Assembly (NCBI RefSeq): GCF_964199755.1
Contig: NC_133911.1
Span: 2,073,001-2,137,000 of the forward strand
Reading direction: 5' to 3'
Source: Larus michahellis
Taxonomy: Eukaryota; Chordata; Aves; Charadriiformes; Laridae
DNA: 64,000 bases
Positions within the stretch are counted from its first letter, which is position 1; each line of letters begins with the position of its first letter. Position numbers and translations under genes: made by a program. The notes beneath the pieces are model-generated. The model did not search any database, was not told the origin of the DNA, and saw only the letters and a program-made list of their open reading frames with translations. This document shows, piece after piece, positions 12,101-27,100 of the stretch.

Positions 12101-15100
12101 AGGGAGCTGGTGAGGGGTCTGGAGCACAAGTCTCATGAGGAGCGGCTGAGGGAGCTGGGGGTGTTCAGGCTGGAGAAAAGGGGGCTGAGGGGAGACCTTC
12201 TCGCTCTCTGCAGCTCCCTGAAAGGAGGGGGTAGCCAGGGGGGGTCGGGCTCTTCTCCCAAGGAACAGGCGAGGGGACAAGAGGAAATGGCCTCCAGTTG
12301 TGCCAGGGGAGGTTTGGGATGGATATTAGGAAAAATTTTTACGCTGAAAGGGCCGTCAAGCATCGGAAGAGGCTGCCCAGGGCAGTGGTGGAATATCCAT
12401 CCCTGGAGGGATTTAAAAGCCGCGCAGACGTGGTGCTGAGGGACACAGGTTAGTGGTGTTTTTTTGTCAGAGTTAGGCTGATGGTTGGACTCGATGATCT
12501 GAAAAGCCCCTTCCAACCTTGGCAATTCTATGATTCTATGATCCGGGGAATGTGGCGGCACATCTTTGTCCCTGCGGGTAGGAGCGGGCCGTCAGTGCGC
12601 TGCCCTGTGACCGACAGCTCCTAAACTGCGACTCGGGGCGCCCGAATCCAAATCCAGAACTGCTGAGCGCCTGTTTCCCGCTCGCGGCATCCCACGTGCA
12701 CGGCGCTGGCATGACCCTCGTGACTCTGAGCAAGGCACAGCCACACCAGCTCGTCCCCTGGCTCTTGACATTGCAGAGGGTCAGACTTGAGCTTTTTGGG
12801 GTAGGTTTGCTCTGGACATCGCTATGGGGCTGGGTTTTCCAGCAGCCTCCGCAGGAAGGGGGTGAAATGCAGGGGTAACTGGTTTGTGCGGGGCAGGAGG
12901 CTGCGTTCTCCTCGCAGAGCAGCGAAAAATAACACCAATCCTTCATATAATGCAGAATGAGCCCTTCAAAGCCTAGATCCCTCCGTGGGGGGGGAAGCTG
13001 AGGCTTTTCCAGGGAATAGAAATCTGTTTTTCAGAAATTCCCTGGTGCTTCTCGATGCTCGGAGATGTTGAGATGAAACAACCGCTGTTTGCTAACGGTT
13101 TGCATCCTCTGATGATGGGAGCAGGTCAGTCCGTGTAGCAGCGGAGAGCGCTGGGAGCTGTGAACTGGCTGCAGGAAAGGCTGTAACAAAGATCTAACTT
13201 ATTTTTGGAGAAGGAAGGAAAGAAAAAAGAGGAAATGCTTCTATTTGCTCATCTCTTTCGCTGCCTGGGCTTGGAGTCTCTCTGTCATGGGGAATTCTTC
13301 CAGCCGGTGACACAGACAGGCTCCAAGTTCCCTCCAAGATGACCTCCCCGAGCTGTGTGCGCAGAGCTGGCTGAGTGACTCTTTGTTTTTAGCGGTAAGC
13401 TGATGTAGGGCCTGGTTACTTTTGTTTTCCCCTAGCTGTCCCCTGCAGCTGCGTTTTCCTCCAGCCGGCACAGAGCCTGCAGAAACACCCAGGACAGAAC
13501 CCCCGGGTACCCCAGATCTCCGCAGAGGGTACCCCAGATCAGGGTACCCCAGATCTCTGCAGAGGCAACAGCCTGGTTGGGACAAACTGGGAATTTCTGC
13601 CTTCAAATCCTGGTTCATGTCCCGTATGGCTTTGCTTCCTGCCTCAGTTTCCCCCAAATAGGATATTTTAGTGAGTTCCAGACAGCTCTTGGAGAGCATC
13701 GCCCCTGGCTGTCTATCCATCCCTTGAGGGATACGGCTCTAAATTCGGATTTTGTTTCTTCCTCTTGTGTCCTTGCTGCAGGAGTGAGCTTAAAACCCTG
13801 GCTGCAGGTAGCTCCTGAAATATTTCCTGAATGGTGGGATTTTAGGGCGTTCTCCTCCCTGCTTGGGCCTGGGCTGCCTGTTAATAGTGTAAATCTTCTG
13901 GCTCGGCTTCCTCCCAAAAATGGGTAAAACTGCTGAGCTGAAATGCTTTGGATCTCACCTGGGTGTTGTGAAAAAGTCTGTGCGTCGCTGGAGCACCCGC
14001 GGGTGGCTCTGCAGACGAAGCGTTATTGCGTATTTCCTTCCCCAGGGGATTTGCCTTCTCGACTAGACGGGACAGGGACAAGGCTGAGCTGCGCTTTGCG
14101 ATCAGATGAGGGAATTTGGCGGCGGTTCTTCGGGCTCAGCAGTTCTTTCCCATGTGAGGGCTGGGACCTGCTCCGTGCAGGAACACGCCTGGCTCTCCCA
14201 TCTTACCTAAGAGCTCCAGCGAGAGTCAAGGTCTTCAAGCCAGGGGGGTGTTGGAGCTAGATATATTCATATTTTTAAGAGGGTTGTTGGGAGCAGTTCC
14301 GCAGCGGCCGTGAGGTTCTCTGTCCTCCTTGATAACTTTTACATCCAGACTGGATGATTTTCTAAAGGCGCTTCGGGAGGAGAAACCAGTTTCGGGGGAC
14401 AGGTCAGACTCGCCAAGCGCAATGCCATCTAGTTTTTGTTTTTTAAATCTACCGTCTAAGCGGTGAGGTTTGGCCGAGACGTATCGTGTCACCGAAATAA
14501 TGTACGGCCGGGTGATGTGTGGTGGCTCAGAGGAACCGTGCTCGCTTGTCGCCAGCCAGAGCAAATAAATGTGGCATATTCAGCTGAGATTACATCCTGG
14601 GTGAGTAATCTCCCTGCCTGAATGCCAAGCATGTGTGAGACGGGGACCTAAATAGATCTGTAAGCTCCAGGGGCAGGAGGAGGCCGGTGGGTCAGCTGGG
14701 AAGGGATAGAGGATTTGGGTCTAAGGGGATTTCTAGGATTTCTAGCAGGTTTTGCAGAAGCAGAAAAGCAATTTCCGCTGTGTCGAGCATGCAAGGGCTG
14801 TTGTCAGCAGAGTACGGGGCCAGCGCTGACTTCAGAGTTAACTTTGCAGCTGTGAACGGGTTAACCAAGGATGAGTCAAACTGTCCTGTTTTCGAGAGAG
14901 AGCGGCAACTCCAAGACGTGATGCATCGTAGCTATGTAGCCTCACCCCAGCAGAGGCAAACGACTTGGGATTAATTGAGCTGCCTTTGTCCTATATGCAC
15001 GTGCCTCCGTCCGTATCTGCGCTGCCTCCGTCCGTATCTGCGCTGCCTCCGTCCGTATCTGCGCTGCCTCCGTCCGTATCTGCGCTGCCCTCTGCACCCC

Positions 15101-18100
15101 CCGAGTCCCCGCTGCTGTGCGGCCAGGCCATCCGTACCAGCCTGTGTTTGAAAGTCTGGGGCAGCTCTCAGCTGCCCGGCATCAATACCCAGCATCGCGG
15201 CGGTTACTGGAGCCGCCCGTAACAAGAAAACCTCTGTCTCTTCCCGGGATGCTGAAACTGCCCTGAGATTTTGCACAGATTTAGCACAGAGCGTGTGTGC
15301 TTGCACGAACGAGACTCCTGGGCTCAGAGCATCTTTTATACCTGGAAGCAACATCTCTCCCCAGCCAGCGTTTCCCAGGGCAAGACCCGGTGACCGAGGA
15401 GGGGAGGACCGAGGAGGAGGTCCCTGGCAGAGCCAGAAACAGAGCCCAGAACTCTGATTTATTTCTATTCTGAACCGCTTTGCGATGGCTGCACTGCTGC
15501 AGAGGGGCCACGAAAACCCCGCTGTAGCGCTGGCTGTCAAGGAGGAGGCTGTGCAGCCCAGCCCGCCCGCTCAGCAAACAGGGAAGTTGGTTCTGCAGCT
15601 GCGGCCACGCTGCTGGCGTGTCTCTGAAAAGTGCACGAATCTTTGTGGGTGAGGTTCTCCCTGTGAGTTATTGCCTTTAGGGTACTCTTAAAACCAATTG
15701 CTACACCCCATAAGTAACCTGCATCGAGGTTTAGCAATCTGAGAGATTAAAAAAAAGCTATTTAACGCTGGCTGTGAGTGTCTTAGTATCTCCATCTGTC
15801 TTCTCAGTGGGCTGTAGAAGGGCATTTCAGCCACCCCACCTCTTCTTTTTGCAGCTGCAGAGCTACTTTGCCGCCTGTGAAGACGAGACGCCGGCCATCA
15901 GAAACCACGACAAGGTTCTGCAGCGGCTCTGCGAACATCTGGACCATGCTCTGCTCTATGGGTAAGCGTGGAACCTACTTCTGGGCTGCTGGGCTGCTTT
16001 TCACCATGCTTTGCTGTAGCCTCAGCACGGAGAGGCCATTTAGGCTGTAATTGGGATGGAGATGACGAAGCCCTTGCTTAATCTTTCTCGGGACTTCTTT
16101 CTTCTTCCAGCCTGCAAGATCTTTCCTCGGGCTACTGGGTGCTGGTCGTTCACTTCACCCGCCGGGAAGCCATCAAACAGATAGAAGTGCTTCAACACGT
16201 GGCCACCAACTTGGGACGCAGTGAGTATTCGCGGACGCTGCCCCGGCCCCGAGGGCAAACCTCAGTTTGGGGACAGCTGGCAGGAGGCCCAGGCAGGTTG
16301 TGCTGGCCGCATGTTCGAGGGCTGGGGGTACAGGCAGACCGAGGGAGCCAGCGGGCAGCTCCCCGCCGACTACGGCTTGCTTTCCTCAGGCCAGGGAGCT
16401 GGAAGTGCTGCCGTAACTGCATGAAGGCTCTAGAAATAATTGCACCGTCTCTCGGGATCAGGTGTTGGGTCAAAGGCACAGCCCTGCTCCTGCTGCCGTG
16501 AAACCAAAGCGATCTGCTGGGTTGTGCTCCGGGAAGGGTTTCTGGCAGATGGGAGGCATCACCTCTCGCCCCAGAACATCTCACTGTAGCTGTCGTTTGC
16601 CCGATGCTGCTTCTCCCCTGCTGCGAGTTGTCCGTAGCGGATGTTTGGGACCATCGAGACCGCTTTTGATGCAGGACGGTGCCCAGAGACCTCCTCTCTG
16701 CCTGATTATCCCAACACCCTTCATCTCCCAAGCCCCGTACCGGTGAGAGCGAAGCTGAGCGCAGACTCCACCATCACCTCTCTCTGCACCACAATTTGTG
16801 TAATATCTCAAATTGCACCTGCGCTGATTTAGAGCGATTCTCCCTCTGTCTCTCCGGTCTCCTGATCCCTGCTGGAAATGCCAGCAGGGCTCCCATCTCG
16901 CTGGAGAGACGCAGTTGCGTGTCTGCTTCTCAACTGGCTCTGATCCAGTCTCTTATTCTTATTCCCACTCGGAATCATGAATCTGCCCCTTCATCTCTCG
17001 CTGACATTTTTCCCCACAGATTTCCCCAGCGGTCAGTTGCTCCCCTGAAATGATACGAATGCGAACGAACAATCTGACATGTTTTAAGTGATTTGTGAAT
17101 TATTTCCAGGCTTGCTTCACTTCTCAGTTGTTTCCCCACAGATAAATCGCTTTGCTGCTTTCTTTTCAGGCCGGGCATGGCTGTACTTAGCCCTCAATGA
17201 AAACTCCTTGGAGAGTTATTTGAGGCTGTTCCAGGAGAACCTAAGCCTGTTGCACAAGTACTATGTCAAGTGAGTATCCCAGCTCGTTCTCGTTTGGGCA
17301 CTGGTTGGCGTCCCTTCGTGTCGGAAGCAAGCCCTAATTTGCCAGTGAGGACCAAGCAGTTGATCAGGATCTGACCTTTCCTTGTAGGTTTTGCGTGATT
17401 ATTTTAAAGATCCAATATGTGGACACACTGCCCTGTATAACAGCGCTTTTATGCATCTCTCACAGTTTACTGCTGTTACTCCCAGTCCCAGGTGTAGCCT
17501 TTTTATTCTTCCTTGTTTTCCAAGAAGCTGCTGAGCTCTTGTCCAGGCACCCAGCTCCGGTGAACACCTGGAAATCTGGCTGTAGCTCGGTTCGGGGACA
17601 GCACATGGTGGATGCCCGACTGCTCTGAGCCACATATATCTGCCCTTAAGCTCTGCTGTTGCTCTCAGGAAGAGGAAAAAAGCAGGCTCAGAGCTCTGAA
17701 GCTTCTATGTGGCAGCTCATAGACACCAAGAAAACAGCGGGGTGCTCGTAGCTCGCTCTTCTCTTTCCCACGTCTCTAAAGCTCTCCTGTTTTATCCGTG
17801 CTGCAGGAACGCCCTGGTTTGCAGTCACGATCATCTGACCTTGTTCTTAACGCTGGTGTCCGGGCTGGAGTTCATCCGCTTCGACTTGGATCTGGTGAAT
17901 GTTTTATCTGCTTCTCTTGGCTCCGGGAGCGCGGGTATGTGGAGCAGGGCGAGTCCTGGGCGTCAGAGGTCCCACCGTTTGGTTCAGGGTGTACCTTCTT
18001 GTTGGTCTTCAGCTGAAAATGTGAAGCTGCCCCTTTTAGGAAAGGCTCTAGGCTGGGATCTTTGGAGATCCAGCAATGGGATTTATTCCTGTTGCTCAGT

Positions 18101-21100
18101 TATTCCCCTGCAGTGTTCCGAAGAGGAACGGGGCAGGTGCGGGGAAGCCAGCAGTGGGGCAGATTGATGGGGCTAAAGGAGTTGAGCTCTGCAAGCGTGG
18201 TACGAAACGCTGGTGTCCCTCCAGGTAAACACAAAGCCACTGACTAACCCTTGGTGTCGCAGCGGAGCCGCCGGATTTCCTCTGAAGGGCGGCAGAAATG
18301 GACAGTCAGAGGGTGTTCAAGGACAGCCCCATCATTTCGACTGCGCTAATAACTGCGTGCGGCGACTCAGAGCCTGACTCACCCCACGCTCTCCTCTCTG
18401 CAGGACGCTCCTTACCTGGATCTGGCCCCGTACATGCCAGATTACTACAAACCTCAGTACCTGCTAGACTTTGAGGACCGCCTGCCCAGCTCCGTGCACG
18501 GCTCCGACAGCCTGTCCCTCAACTCCTTCAACTCGGTCACCTCCACCAACCTGGAGTGGGACGACAGCGCCATCGCTCCGTCCAGTGAAGGTCAGTGGTT
18601 TTTCGGAGACGGGGTGCGGTCAGGGCTGTGTGCTCCCACATCGCCTTCGGCTGAGCTGCTGGACCAGACGAGACGCCAAATGAGGTAGCAAATGATGGTT
18701 TGGAAGAGACCAAAGCGAGAGACGTAGCAGTTAGGCTGCGAGTCTGTCCCGTCTTGCCGTGGGAGGTGCGAGGGATTTAAGCTGTGGACACCCCCTTTGC
18801 CTCGGACCGGGAGAGCAGGACTTTCCCTTCTAGTCACCGCAGGCCACGTTTCCATCCTGGGGGGGTGTTTTAGCAAGAACTGGAGAAATCTCCCCGTGGA
18901 GTGAAAATCATGTTTGTATCTGGACGTGGCTTCCAGTTCAGAGCAGGTACGCAGGGCTGCAGAGGACCTTTTTTAACTGCTTATTTTGTGGTCCAGAGCC
19001 CCGCATACGCTGGAAGTGGTGGGGAATAGTTCCCAGAGTCTTTCCTCCATGTCTGCAGTCTGAGGGAAGGTGGTCTCAGAGGTGCTGGTTTTACCTCTTT
19101 ACGCATCTTAACTTGAGCAGCCTGATAAGTTGTCATAGTCACCCCCTTATCAGAGAGGGCTGATGGTGTTCCTGACGAACCGAGAAGACACGTGCCTTTT
19201 GCCTGCCCCCTTAACCTGCGTCGGGCTGGAGCAGGGAGCTCTTAACGCTGCACGAAACATGCTCACACGAAGGAACAGCTCTGCTGCTGCTCTTCCTAAT
19301 CCAAAATACGTTGGCCCTGTTCGTTTTTGAACAAAACGAGATCAGGGGATTTCTGGAATAGATGGGGTGATGTGTGCTGTTAATTGGATGCAGTGAGTTC
19401 AGGACTGCGTGCGGATGGGTTTCCCTCTGAGACAAGGGTCTGCCAGTTGCCTTTTGTATGGAAGATAGAAACCACAGACATTAAAGATACTGAGAAGGAA
19501 CAGCCCGGGATGTGAATTCGCGTCTTTTTAGCAAAGGACTTTGAAGCACAGCACTGTTTGGGGCTCACCCTCGACATCTGCGCTTGTGCTGGAAGCGTGA
19601 AAGGGTTTGCTTTCGGGCACTTGCTTATGCCAAACCTCCAGCGTCCCAGGTAAGTTGAAGACAGCACGAGCAGCCTAGCAATAAAAGTCACAGGAGGAAG
19701 CTCCTCTGTCCCCGGAGGTTTGCATAAGCAGCCATTTCGGTGCATGCTGCACCCCTGTATTCCTGTCCCTCGCTCAGCAGAACGTGTCTTGGTGCCAGCA
19801 CATCTCCTACCTGTCCCTGCTGACTGGGCAAGGGGTGTCACTTGGGTTTGGCCCGTCTGGTGGATGGAAGCTTAATGCTGAAGAGAAGAAGGGTTTGGAG
19901 TAGAGATCCAGGAGATTTTGGAGCTAGATTTTGGTTTTGGCATTTGTCGCACGCTGTTCCGTGTGTCCGGGCAGCGGTTGTGATCTGTGTCTCAGTTTCC
20001 CCATGCTTAGAGGGGTTGGGTGCTGATGTAGAAATGCCGTGCCCTGTTGCGGGACCAGGACGGTGGAGGATTCGGAGCCCCGGAGGGTGGGCATTGTCGC
20101 TGTTCCTCTGGCGTGGAGGAATTTATCTTCAATAATGATTTCACTGCTCCTAATTTCAACAGGAGCATCTCACTACCCTGGGAGTGTAGGTGAAACGGGG
20201 GATTTTAGGATCAGAGGACAAGTTTTTCCCTTTTCATCAGACCCCTGGCTTTGCAAACATTAATGAGTCAAACATCACAGTATGTATGGGAGGTAAGTGT
20301 GAAGTGGGGAAACTGAGGCACAGAGCGCTTAAATTGATTCACAAAGGGGATCCCTGGTAGGTACAGGACAGCAACCGTTCTTCTGGTGTAGCTTTCCGGC
20401 AGCTCCCATAGTGGGGCCTTCATCCTTCGCTGGTCCCGTTGTGGCTCCCATAACGCAAACATCCATCAGGAACAACCATTAGTGCAGCTGGTTTCCATTT
20501 GCATCCATGTTCCCTAACTATTTTCTCATGCGTTTCAGATACCGGTGGAAGATTGTTTTATTTCTGTCCTTTCCCATCTCCCTCCCCAAATCCCCCCTTC
20601 ACGCTCTCCCCTGCCCCCCGCCTCCCCTCCCTCCCCACTACTTGTTTTTCTAATCCTGAGTTTTATCCCTCGTTTTTGTAGATTATGATTTTGGAGATGT
20701 CTTTCCAGCAATGCAGACCATGCCCAGCAGAGACTGGGAAGGTGGGACATACTCATCTGTTGCAACGTTTTGTTTTTCTCTCTGCATTGCTGCCCCGTGA
20801 AGCTTGCTGCATGCTCCCCGGTTCGTTTCTTTAACAAGCAACCACCCCATCTCGATGGAATTCGGTAGAGGCAGAAAAGAGTGGAAAAGATCCCCCGAGG
20901 TGGGAGGTTGTGTGTCTCGTTTGTGAGACCATTTGCAGAGCTTTCCCCAGCTCCTGGCGTATGCAGGGACGTATATCCTGGAGCGGAGGGATGTTTTCCT
21001 GCCTCTGACGATGCCTCCGTGTCTTCTGGACGTGTCTGCCCCAGCCCTCGGCGTGGCAAACACGAGGCTGGAGTTTCGAGTGCGGTTCTGGGGCTGCTCG

Positions 21101-24100
21101 CTACGTTACGGCTCGTGTTGATAAAGGAGCCTTTGTACCAGGTTACAAAAGAAAAGCTGCAACATCACCCCTGCCGCGAAGCTGGCAGGCAGGGGTCAGC
21201 GGCCGTCCAAAATGAGCGTGGTGTGCCAGCTGACCCTAGGCTGTAAATTTCCCCTTTGGGGTAAAGCACGGAGGGTGCTGATCGAAAAACCGACCCACCT
21301 CCATTGATTTCCGGAAAGCCCTGGAAAACGGCTGAATTCATTCTGCGTTCTTTTAATTTGGGGCCCTTTTCACGGGGATTAATTTGGGAGGTTTTGTTTT
21401 CCTTGGATCCTGCTCTCCTTGTGTCAAAACGTCTCTCTTGAAGCCACAACATCCAGCACATCGCTCTGCTCAATTTGAGTCACTACGCTTTTTTTGAATT
21501 TTATTTTACCACTTCTAAAACCGACTTGTCGGCTATGTCTGGCCTTTACGGTCAAGCGCGCATACCCATTTTAGAGGAAATACACCCACGCTCTGTCCTT
21601 TGCAGCTAAAAGCTGGATGGGGCCTTGGGTCTGAGTTGCCTTGGCCGGTACCGCCTGAATATTTGGGGAAATTCTGCCTGAATTCCATGTGGATGGTTCT
21701 ACGGCTCTAACACGCTCCCTCTCATCTTCTTTCTTGCCCCACGCGCAGCGATGCTCGCAGGGATGGTTTAACCTGCCCCTGGAGCCCGAGTGCACGCCCA
21801 GAGAGGACAAACCGTGTTTCCAAACCCAACGCCCCGCGAGCCGACTTAACCCTGGGTGTTAACGTGCAGGCTGGGAGAAGCCAAGGGACGCTGGGGGCAA
21901 ATCCCTCTGGTTTTGGGAGACGTGCACGGCTCCCGGGTGATCCAGCGGTGCTCCGGGCTGGGTTACCGTGTGCTGAGCAAACCTTGGCCCTAGCAAAGTT
22001 TTCCTCCTCACCCCCCGCCAGGTTAGCTTGCTGATGCATGCCTCGCTGTCTGTACGCCGAGCGAGAGATAAAGAGAGTTGAGGCAGTTCCCCATTTTCAG
22101 TGGGAATTTGGGGGTTAAAATTCTGTACTTTGGACAAAGTTCGTTTTATCTCAACAGAACCACACCAGGGTTTAGGCATAAGAAGCGACGTTCATTTCGG
22201 TGATGCAGGCTGGAAGCCTGGGGCTGAAATAGCTTTTAAATGTTTTATTTTCCCTTTAATGTAGACATTAAAAATCTATCCGATTTACTTCCCTTGTCAG
22301 AGTTCGCACCTTCCACGCTGCAGGGCAGGCGTTTCAGCCGGAACAAAGCAGCGTTTTGAAATCAGCCGTCACAAAACTGCCTTTATTAGACTTTTATAAG
22401 AGGTTTCATTTTTCTACTCAAAACCTACGCCCCCAATTAGTCTGGGATTTCCTTCAGAAGGGATCTCCTTGCCGAGCAAGAGGTTGCCAGCTGGCTTTGG
22501 AAATGAAGGGTGCTGGAGAAGAGAAAGGCACGGATAACCTTCCTTTAACCGTGACTTTGTGGACGGATAACTCCGAGCATGACTCCTGTAGCCCTTCTCC
22601 GCTGCTCCTTTTGCCTCTGAAGACTAACACGGGCCACGCCGGTTGTGCTACGACCTGTCTGTGCAGCCTGCTGTCCTCAGACCCCAGTGAATGCTGTGTG
22701 TGTCCCCCCTCCACACACTTCCAGCCCCTCCGTGTGTGTCTCACACAAGCCGAGAACAGCAGCCGGCTCCGTAAGGATCGCCGCCCGAGCGAGCGTCTTC
22801 CTAAGACCCCATCACAGGGGAAATAAGCAGCAATGGGGGGCAGCGGCCTCGTTAGCTTGCTGTCGCCTTGCTAAGGAGCACCGTGGCCACCAGACCCCTC
22901 AAGTTCCTTCCCAAGGACGCTACTTCTTAATCCAGCTGCCCGCCAGCTCCTGGGTGACCAAGCTGTTATTTCCAGGTGTTGTCTAAATCGCAACGGGCGC
23001 AAAATGCCGAGTGATGCCGGGTCACACGCTGGCTTCTCTGTCCCTCCTCGCAAAGAGCCTGCTGCCCGCAGCAATCTCTGAAGCTAAGCTGGTCCGATGG
23101 CACCCTGCCAGCGCCCGGGATGGTGTCATTGGGAGCAGTACGGTGACCGTGTAGTGCCCCGAGCCCCCAGCGCGCAGCTTTGCTTGATTTGATTCGATCC
23201 AGGTGCCCGAGCCGACGTAAATCCCACTTTTCCTTTCTTGTCTTTGCAGACGGAGACCTCACGGACACGCTCAGCTGCCCACGCTCCACCGCCTCAGAGG
23301 CCAACGGCAGCAAGGCCTCTGTGAAGAGCCCGACGCAGCGCTACAACCCCTTCAATGAGGAGAAAGCTGACGCGCCGTCCTCCACCGAGACCACGCCGGT
23401 GCACACAGCTTCGCAGGAGAAGGCAGAAGCCACCCCTGAAGGAACAGACCAGTCCGAGAGCTGCACGGAGCTGGAGGTCATCAGGTAGGGACAGAGCTGC
23501 CTGGCCTGGAAACATGCCCCTGAATGTCATCTGTCACCAGAGGCTGATGACGTGCCACCCTTCTAGCCCAACAGAGACAGCATTTGTGGTGTAGCCTTTA
23601 TACAATCACGAGAAAGTGGTTTTATACCTCCAGATGCCCAACTGATGCTCTGTAGGTGTCAACAGAGCTGGTCCCTTGGGTCTGTAGAGCTCTAGGCTGG
23701 CTCGATGTCAACACCTTTGCCTGACGGTCTGTATCAGAGAGTTCAGAGGAAGCTTTGGGCTTTTATTTTAGGCTTTCTCCAGCTGGTGGCAGGTTTGCAG
23801 CAGCTCCGGGTCTCAGATCTTCTCTCCCATCCTTCCTCTTTGTCAATGAGCGGTGGCTAAACCTGTTGAGGGAGATGCTACCGCAGAGCTGCTGGCCTGT
23901 GTTTGACTCTTGCAGAGGAGATCCCCGGGGGTCCCTCGGAGCCCTTCAACCCAGACGAAGAGCTCAAGGCTCTGTCTGCTCACACCCAGGGTGGGGGCAC
24001 CCCAAAACCAGCCCAGCAGGCCTGTGCTCTGCTCTCCCACCCTGTTTTTCCTGGGAGGTGCAGAGAAGCTAGGTTACGTCGCTCCCTGCTCTCCGGCAGA

Positions 24101-27100
24101 CACACGGGAAGGGAAGCACCGTGCTCGCCAAGAGTGACCTGGCAGCAGTCTGGGCATCATGGGAGGCCCGAACACTTCCGCAGCCACCATCCCTGCATGC
24201 TGTTCAGCTGGAGCGGGCTCCATCCTGCACCTCCCTCTTCTGGCAGCCGGGGACACGGCATTCCCGCATCCTCTGAAACCTTCTTCCTTCCCAGCATCTT
24301 GCTCTCAGGCAGGGATTTCTCCCGCGTCACTTTAGCTCCGCATCCATTTGTGATCCCCTTTACAGCCAAAGGAAGCCCGAGATGCTGCATCCAGCAGCTG
24401 ATGCCTCTTTTCTTTTTCGGATAAGTAGGAAACGGTGTCCATACCCTGGTTTTCCTGTGACACCTGGCATGGAGACGGGGGCTCTATGTGGCGATGTTCT
24501 TGATATAAGGATTTCTCTGCAATAGAGGAAATTGCAGAGGAAGGTTGTTGGGAAAGGATGGGACCCCTCTCTATTTAGGAAAAGTCTAAGCGTGCACAGA
24601 TGAGTGACATCCCCTGTTGGTCTCTCACCGTGCAGGTTAGCCAAGAAGAAGAAAACAGGCAAGAAGAAGAAAGCGAAGCCCGAGGAGCCGGTTAACACCC
24701 CTGCGCCCGTAGTGCCCGAGACCCAGCAGGCCAGCGGAGACAGCGGCGTGAACGGGCTGAGTGACAGAGAAGACCCGCAGAGAGACGATGGTCCCGCTGC
24801 TCCGGCTGGTGAGCCAAGCCCGGGCGGGCAGGAGGAGGGTCGGGAGCGCTCTGCCCTCAGCCAGCTGGCTTTACACATCCCCGAGATGAAGGACACATCC
24901 ATGGAGAGCGTGGGGCAGCCGCTGAGCAAGGTGATGGACAGGCTCAACGGGCAGCTGGACCCCGGCGGCTGGAACGCCCCCCTCGAGCCCCCTGGGCAGT
25001 CCTTTCGGACTGGCACGCCAGGGGAGACCCCGGATGGATCGTCCTCTGGCGACTTTAGTGAGGGGATTTCAGCCCCCATGGACTTCTACCGTTTTACCGT
25101 CGAGAGTCCAAACGCTGCTGCACCAGGTGGTGGCCACCATGACACTCCAGGGCCTGGCCAACCGCCACATGTTTCTGGTAGCCCTGAGGCTCCTGAAGAA
25201 GAAGAAAGCAGAGAGGGAGAAGCAGTTGGAGCAGTAGAGGAGTCTGGAGGGGCGAGTGACGAACTCCAAGCTGGCCAGACAGAAACTGCCAACCCCCAGG
25301 CTCCCCGCGAGCCGAAGAAGGAGCAGCCCAGCCCTTCCCTGAGCAGCGCCGAGGACTCTGGCGTGGAGGAAGGTCAGGGCAGCCCTTCGGAGCTGACCCA
25401 TCCCTCCGAGTTCAGGTGAGTCTGGGTTTGCTCAGCAGGGAGAGCATCTTCCAAACAATCTTGAGCTCAAGCTGGCACTTATCCCTTTGTCCTTGGTTTG
25501 CGGGGCAAAGCCCATCCTTTTCCAGGATGAAGGTGAGGCACAAGGGGGTAAGGAGGAGAAGGTCTTGGGGGGCCAACAGGCGCCCAAATCATGGACAAGT
25601 TCAATAAAGAAGGGGAATGCCCTTCCTGGACTCACCCGGGCCCACGACTGTGTCCATCCTGTACTGTCTCTCTCCACAGGGTGGATAACAACCATCTCCT
25701 CCTCCTGATGATCCACGTCTTTCGGGAGAACGAGGAACAGTTGTTCAGGGTAAGGTGGTCGCGATCAATCTCCCGCAAAGGACCGGCTCTGTGCCTGCCT
25801 CGTCCGCGGGCTGAGAGCTCTTCTTTCTCCGCACAGATGATCCGAATGAGCACCGGGCACATGGAGGGGAACCTGCAGCTGATCTACGTCCTGCTGACGG
25901 ATTGCTACGTGTACCTGATCCGGAAAGGTATCCCATCCCGATAGCCTCTGTGCTCGGCTGCAGGGAGGGAGGCTTGCTTGATATGTGGCTTGTCCATAAA
26001 TTAGGGCACTGTAGCTGACTACCTTCCCTGCCAGGTCCTGCCATGTCCCCAGGAGCAGTGGCAGTCACAGCAGGGAGCTGAGGTTAACTTGTCCCCCGAG
26101 AAGCCATGGGACATGTGCCCCGCGGCTCCATGCTTGCCCGGGACACAGCTTGTTTTGCAGGTCCGTCGCTGCTGTTGCGCAGCGCTGGGCTCCTTTGCCT
26201 TCCCTTCACGCAGCTCTTTGTGTCTGCCAGGGGCAGCGGAGAAGCCGTACATGGTGGAGGAGGCCGTTTCCTATAACGAGCTGGATTACATTTCAGTGAG
26301 TGCAGCCTGGGTCGGGTCAGATGTCTTGGGGGAAGCAGGAGGCGAGCAGGGGCGTCAGTCCTCACTTCTCCAGCCGCAGGGGTGTCAGGAGCATCCCGGT
26401 GGGGTGTTTCTGTGGGGTGCTCCGTTCCCCAGGGAACGTTTTGACCAGTGAATCTTTGAGATTGGGAAACTTAGAAGCGATCCCCCCTCAAATGCCACCT
26501 CCGCGGGGGCCCATCTTGCTCATGTCTTCACATGGGCAGCAGAGCGAGTGCTGACCTTCTCCCCTGGGGCCAGAAGCCAGGTTCAGCCCCGCTTTGCTGC
26601 CCCTCGTCCCCCGCCTGGCTTCCTTAACCGGTCCTATGTGGCACAGGTTGGGCTGGATCAGCAGACGGTGACGCTGGTGTGCACCAATCGGAGGAAGCAG
26701 TTCCTGCTCGACACCGCGGACGTGGCTCTCACCGAGTAAGCAGGGACCGGGCGGCGAACCGTGGTGCCTTCCTCCTGGGGTGCGGGACTTCTGGGCGGCA
26801 CCTTGCGCTCCTGACGTGACATGGGCAACACAAGAAACTCCGGTGACAGCCCTTGACAACAAAGTCCTGCGACCAGAGCGGGTTTGGTTGGATACCACCG
26901 GCTAAAACCTGCAGGCACTGGGCGATGCAGACTGTGTCCTTTGTGTCACTTGGGATGAGTAGGAACGAGGTCTTGAGTTTCAAGGCATGTCCCCAGGTCC
27001 TTCTGCGTGTTGTCAGCTCAGGGAGGTGACCTCGTTAGGGCCTGAATGGTCACACTGGGATCTGTGTTGGGATAGGTGTCCATCTCCCAGTCTCACCCGT

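Larger units (their letters stand above)
3077..15854 (+). other. PLEKHM2: PLEKHM2 intron 1 (12.8 kb)
   Basis: The donor is AAG|GTGGGC and the acceptor TTTTTGCAG|CTG; phase 0. The first 600 bases are a degenerate G-rich repeat around TGGGGACACCCC. The rest holds the CR1 fragment, a 49-bp palindromic tandem unit at 11,491, a 21-bp tandem repeat at 15,002, a (TG)n tract near 5,806, a possible tRNA-like element near 8,490 and a possible processed-transcript tail near 6,560-6,800. No exon of another gene was recognised. Confidence 0.8.

Noticed and set aside
11940-12542. 282-codon plus-strand frame over the CR1 copy as a host gene
   Set aside because: It is the decayed 3' end of CR1 read through, matching the repeat family and not a host protein.
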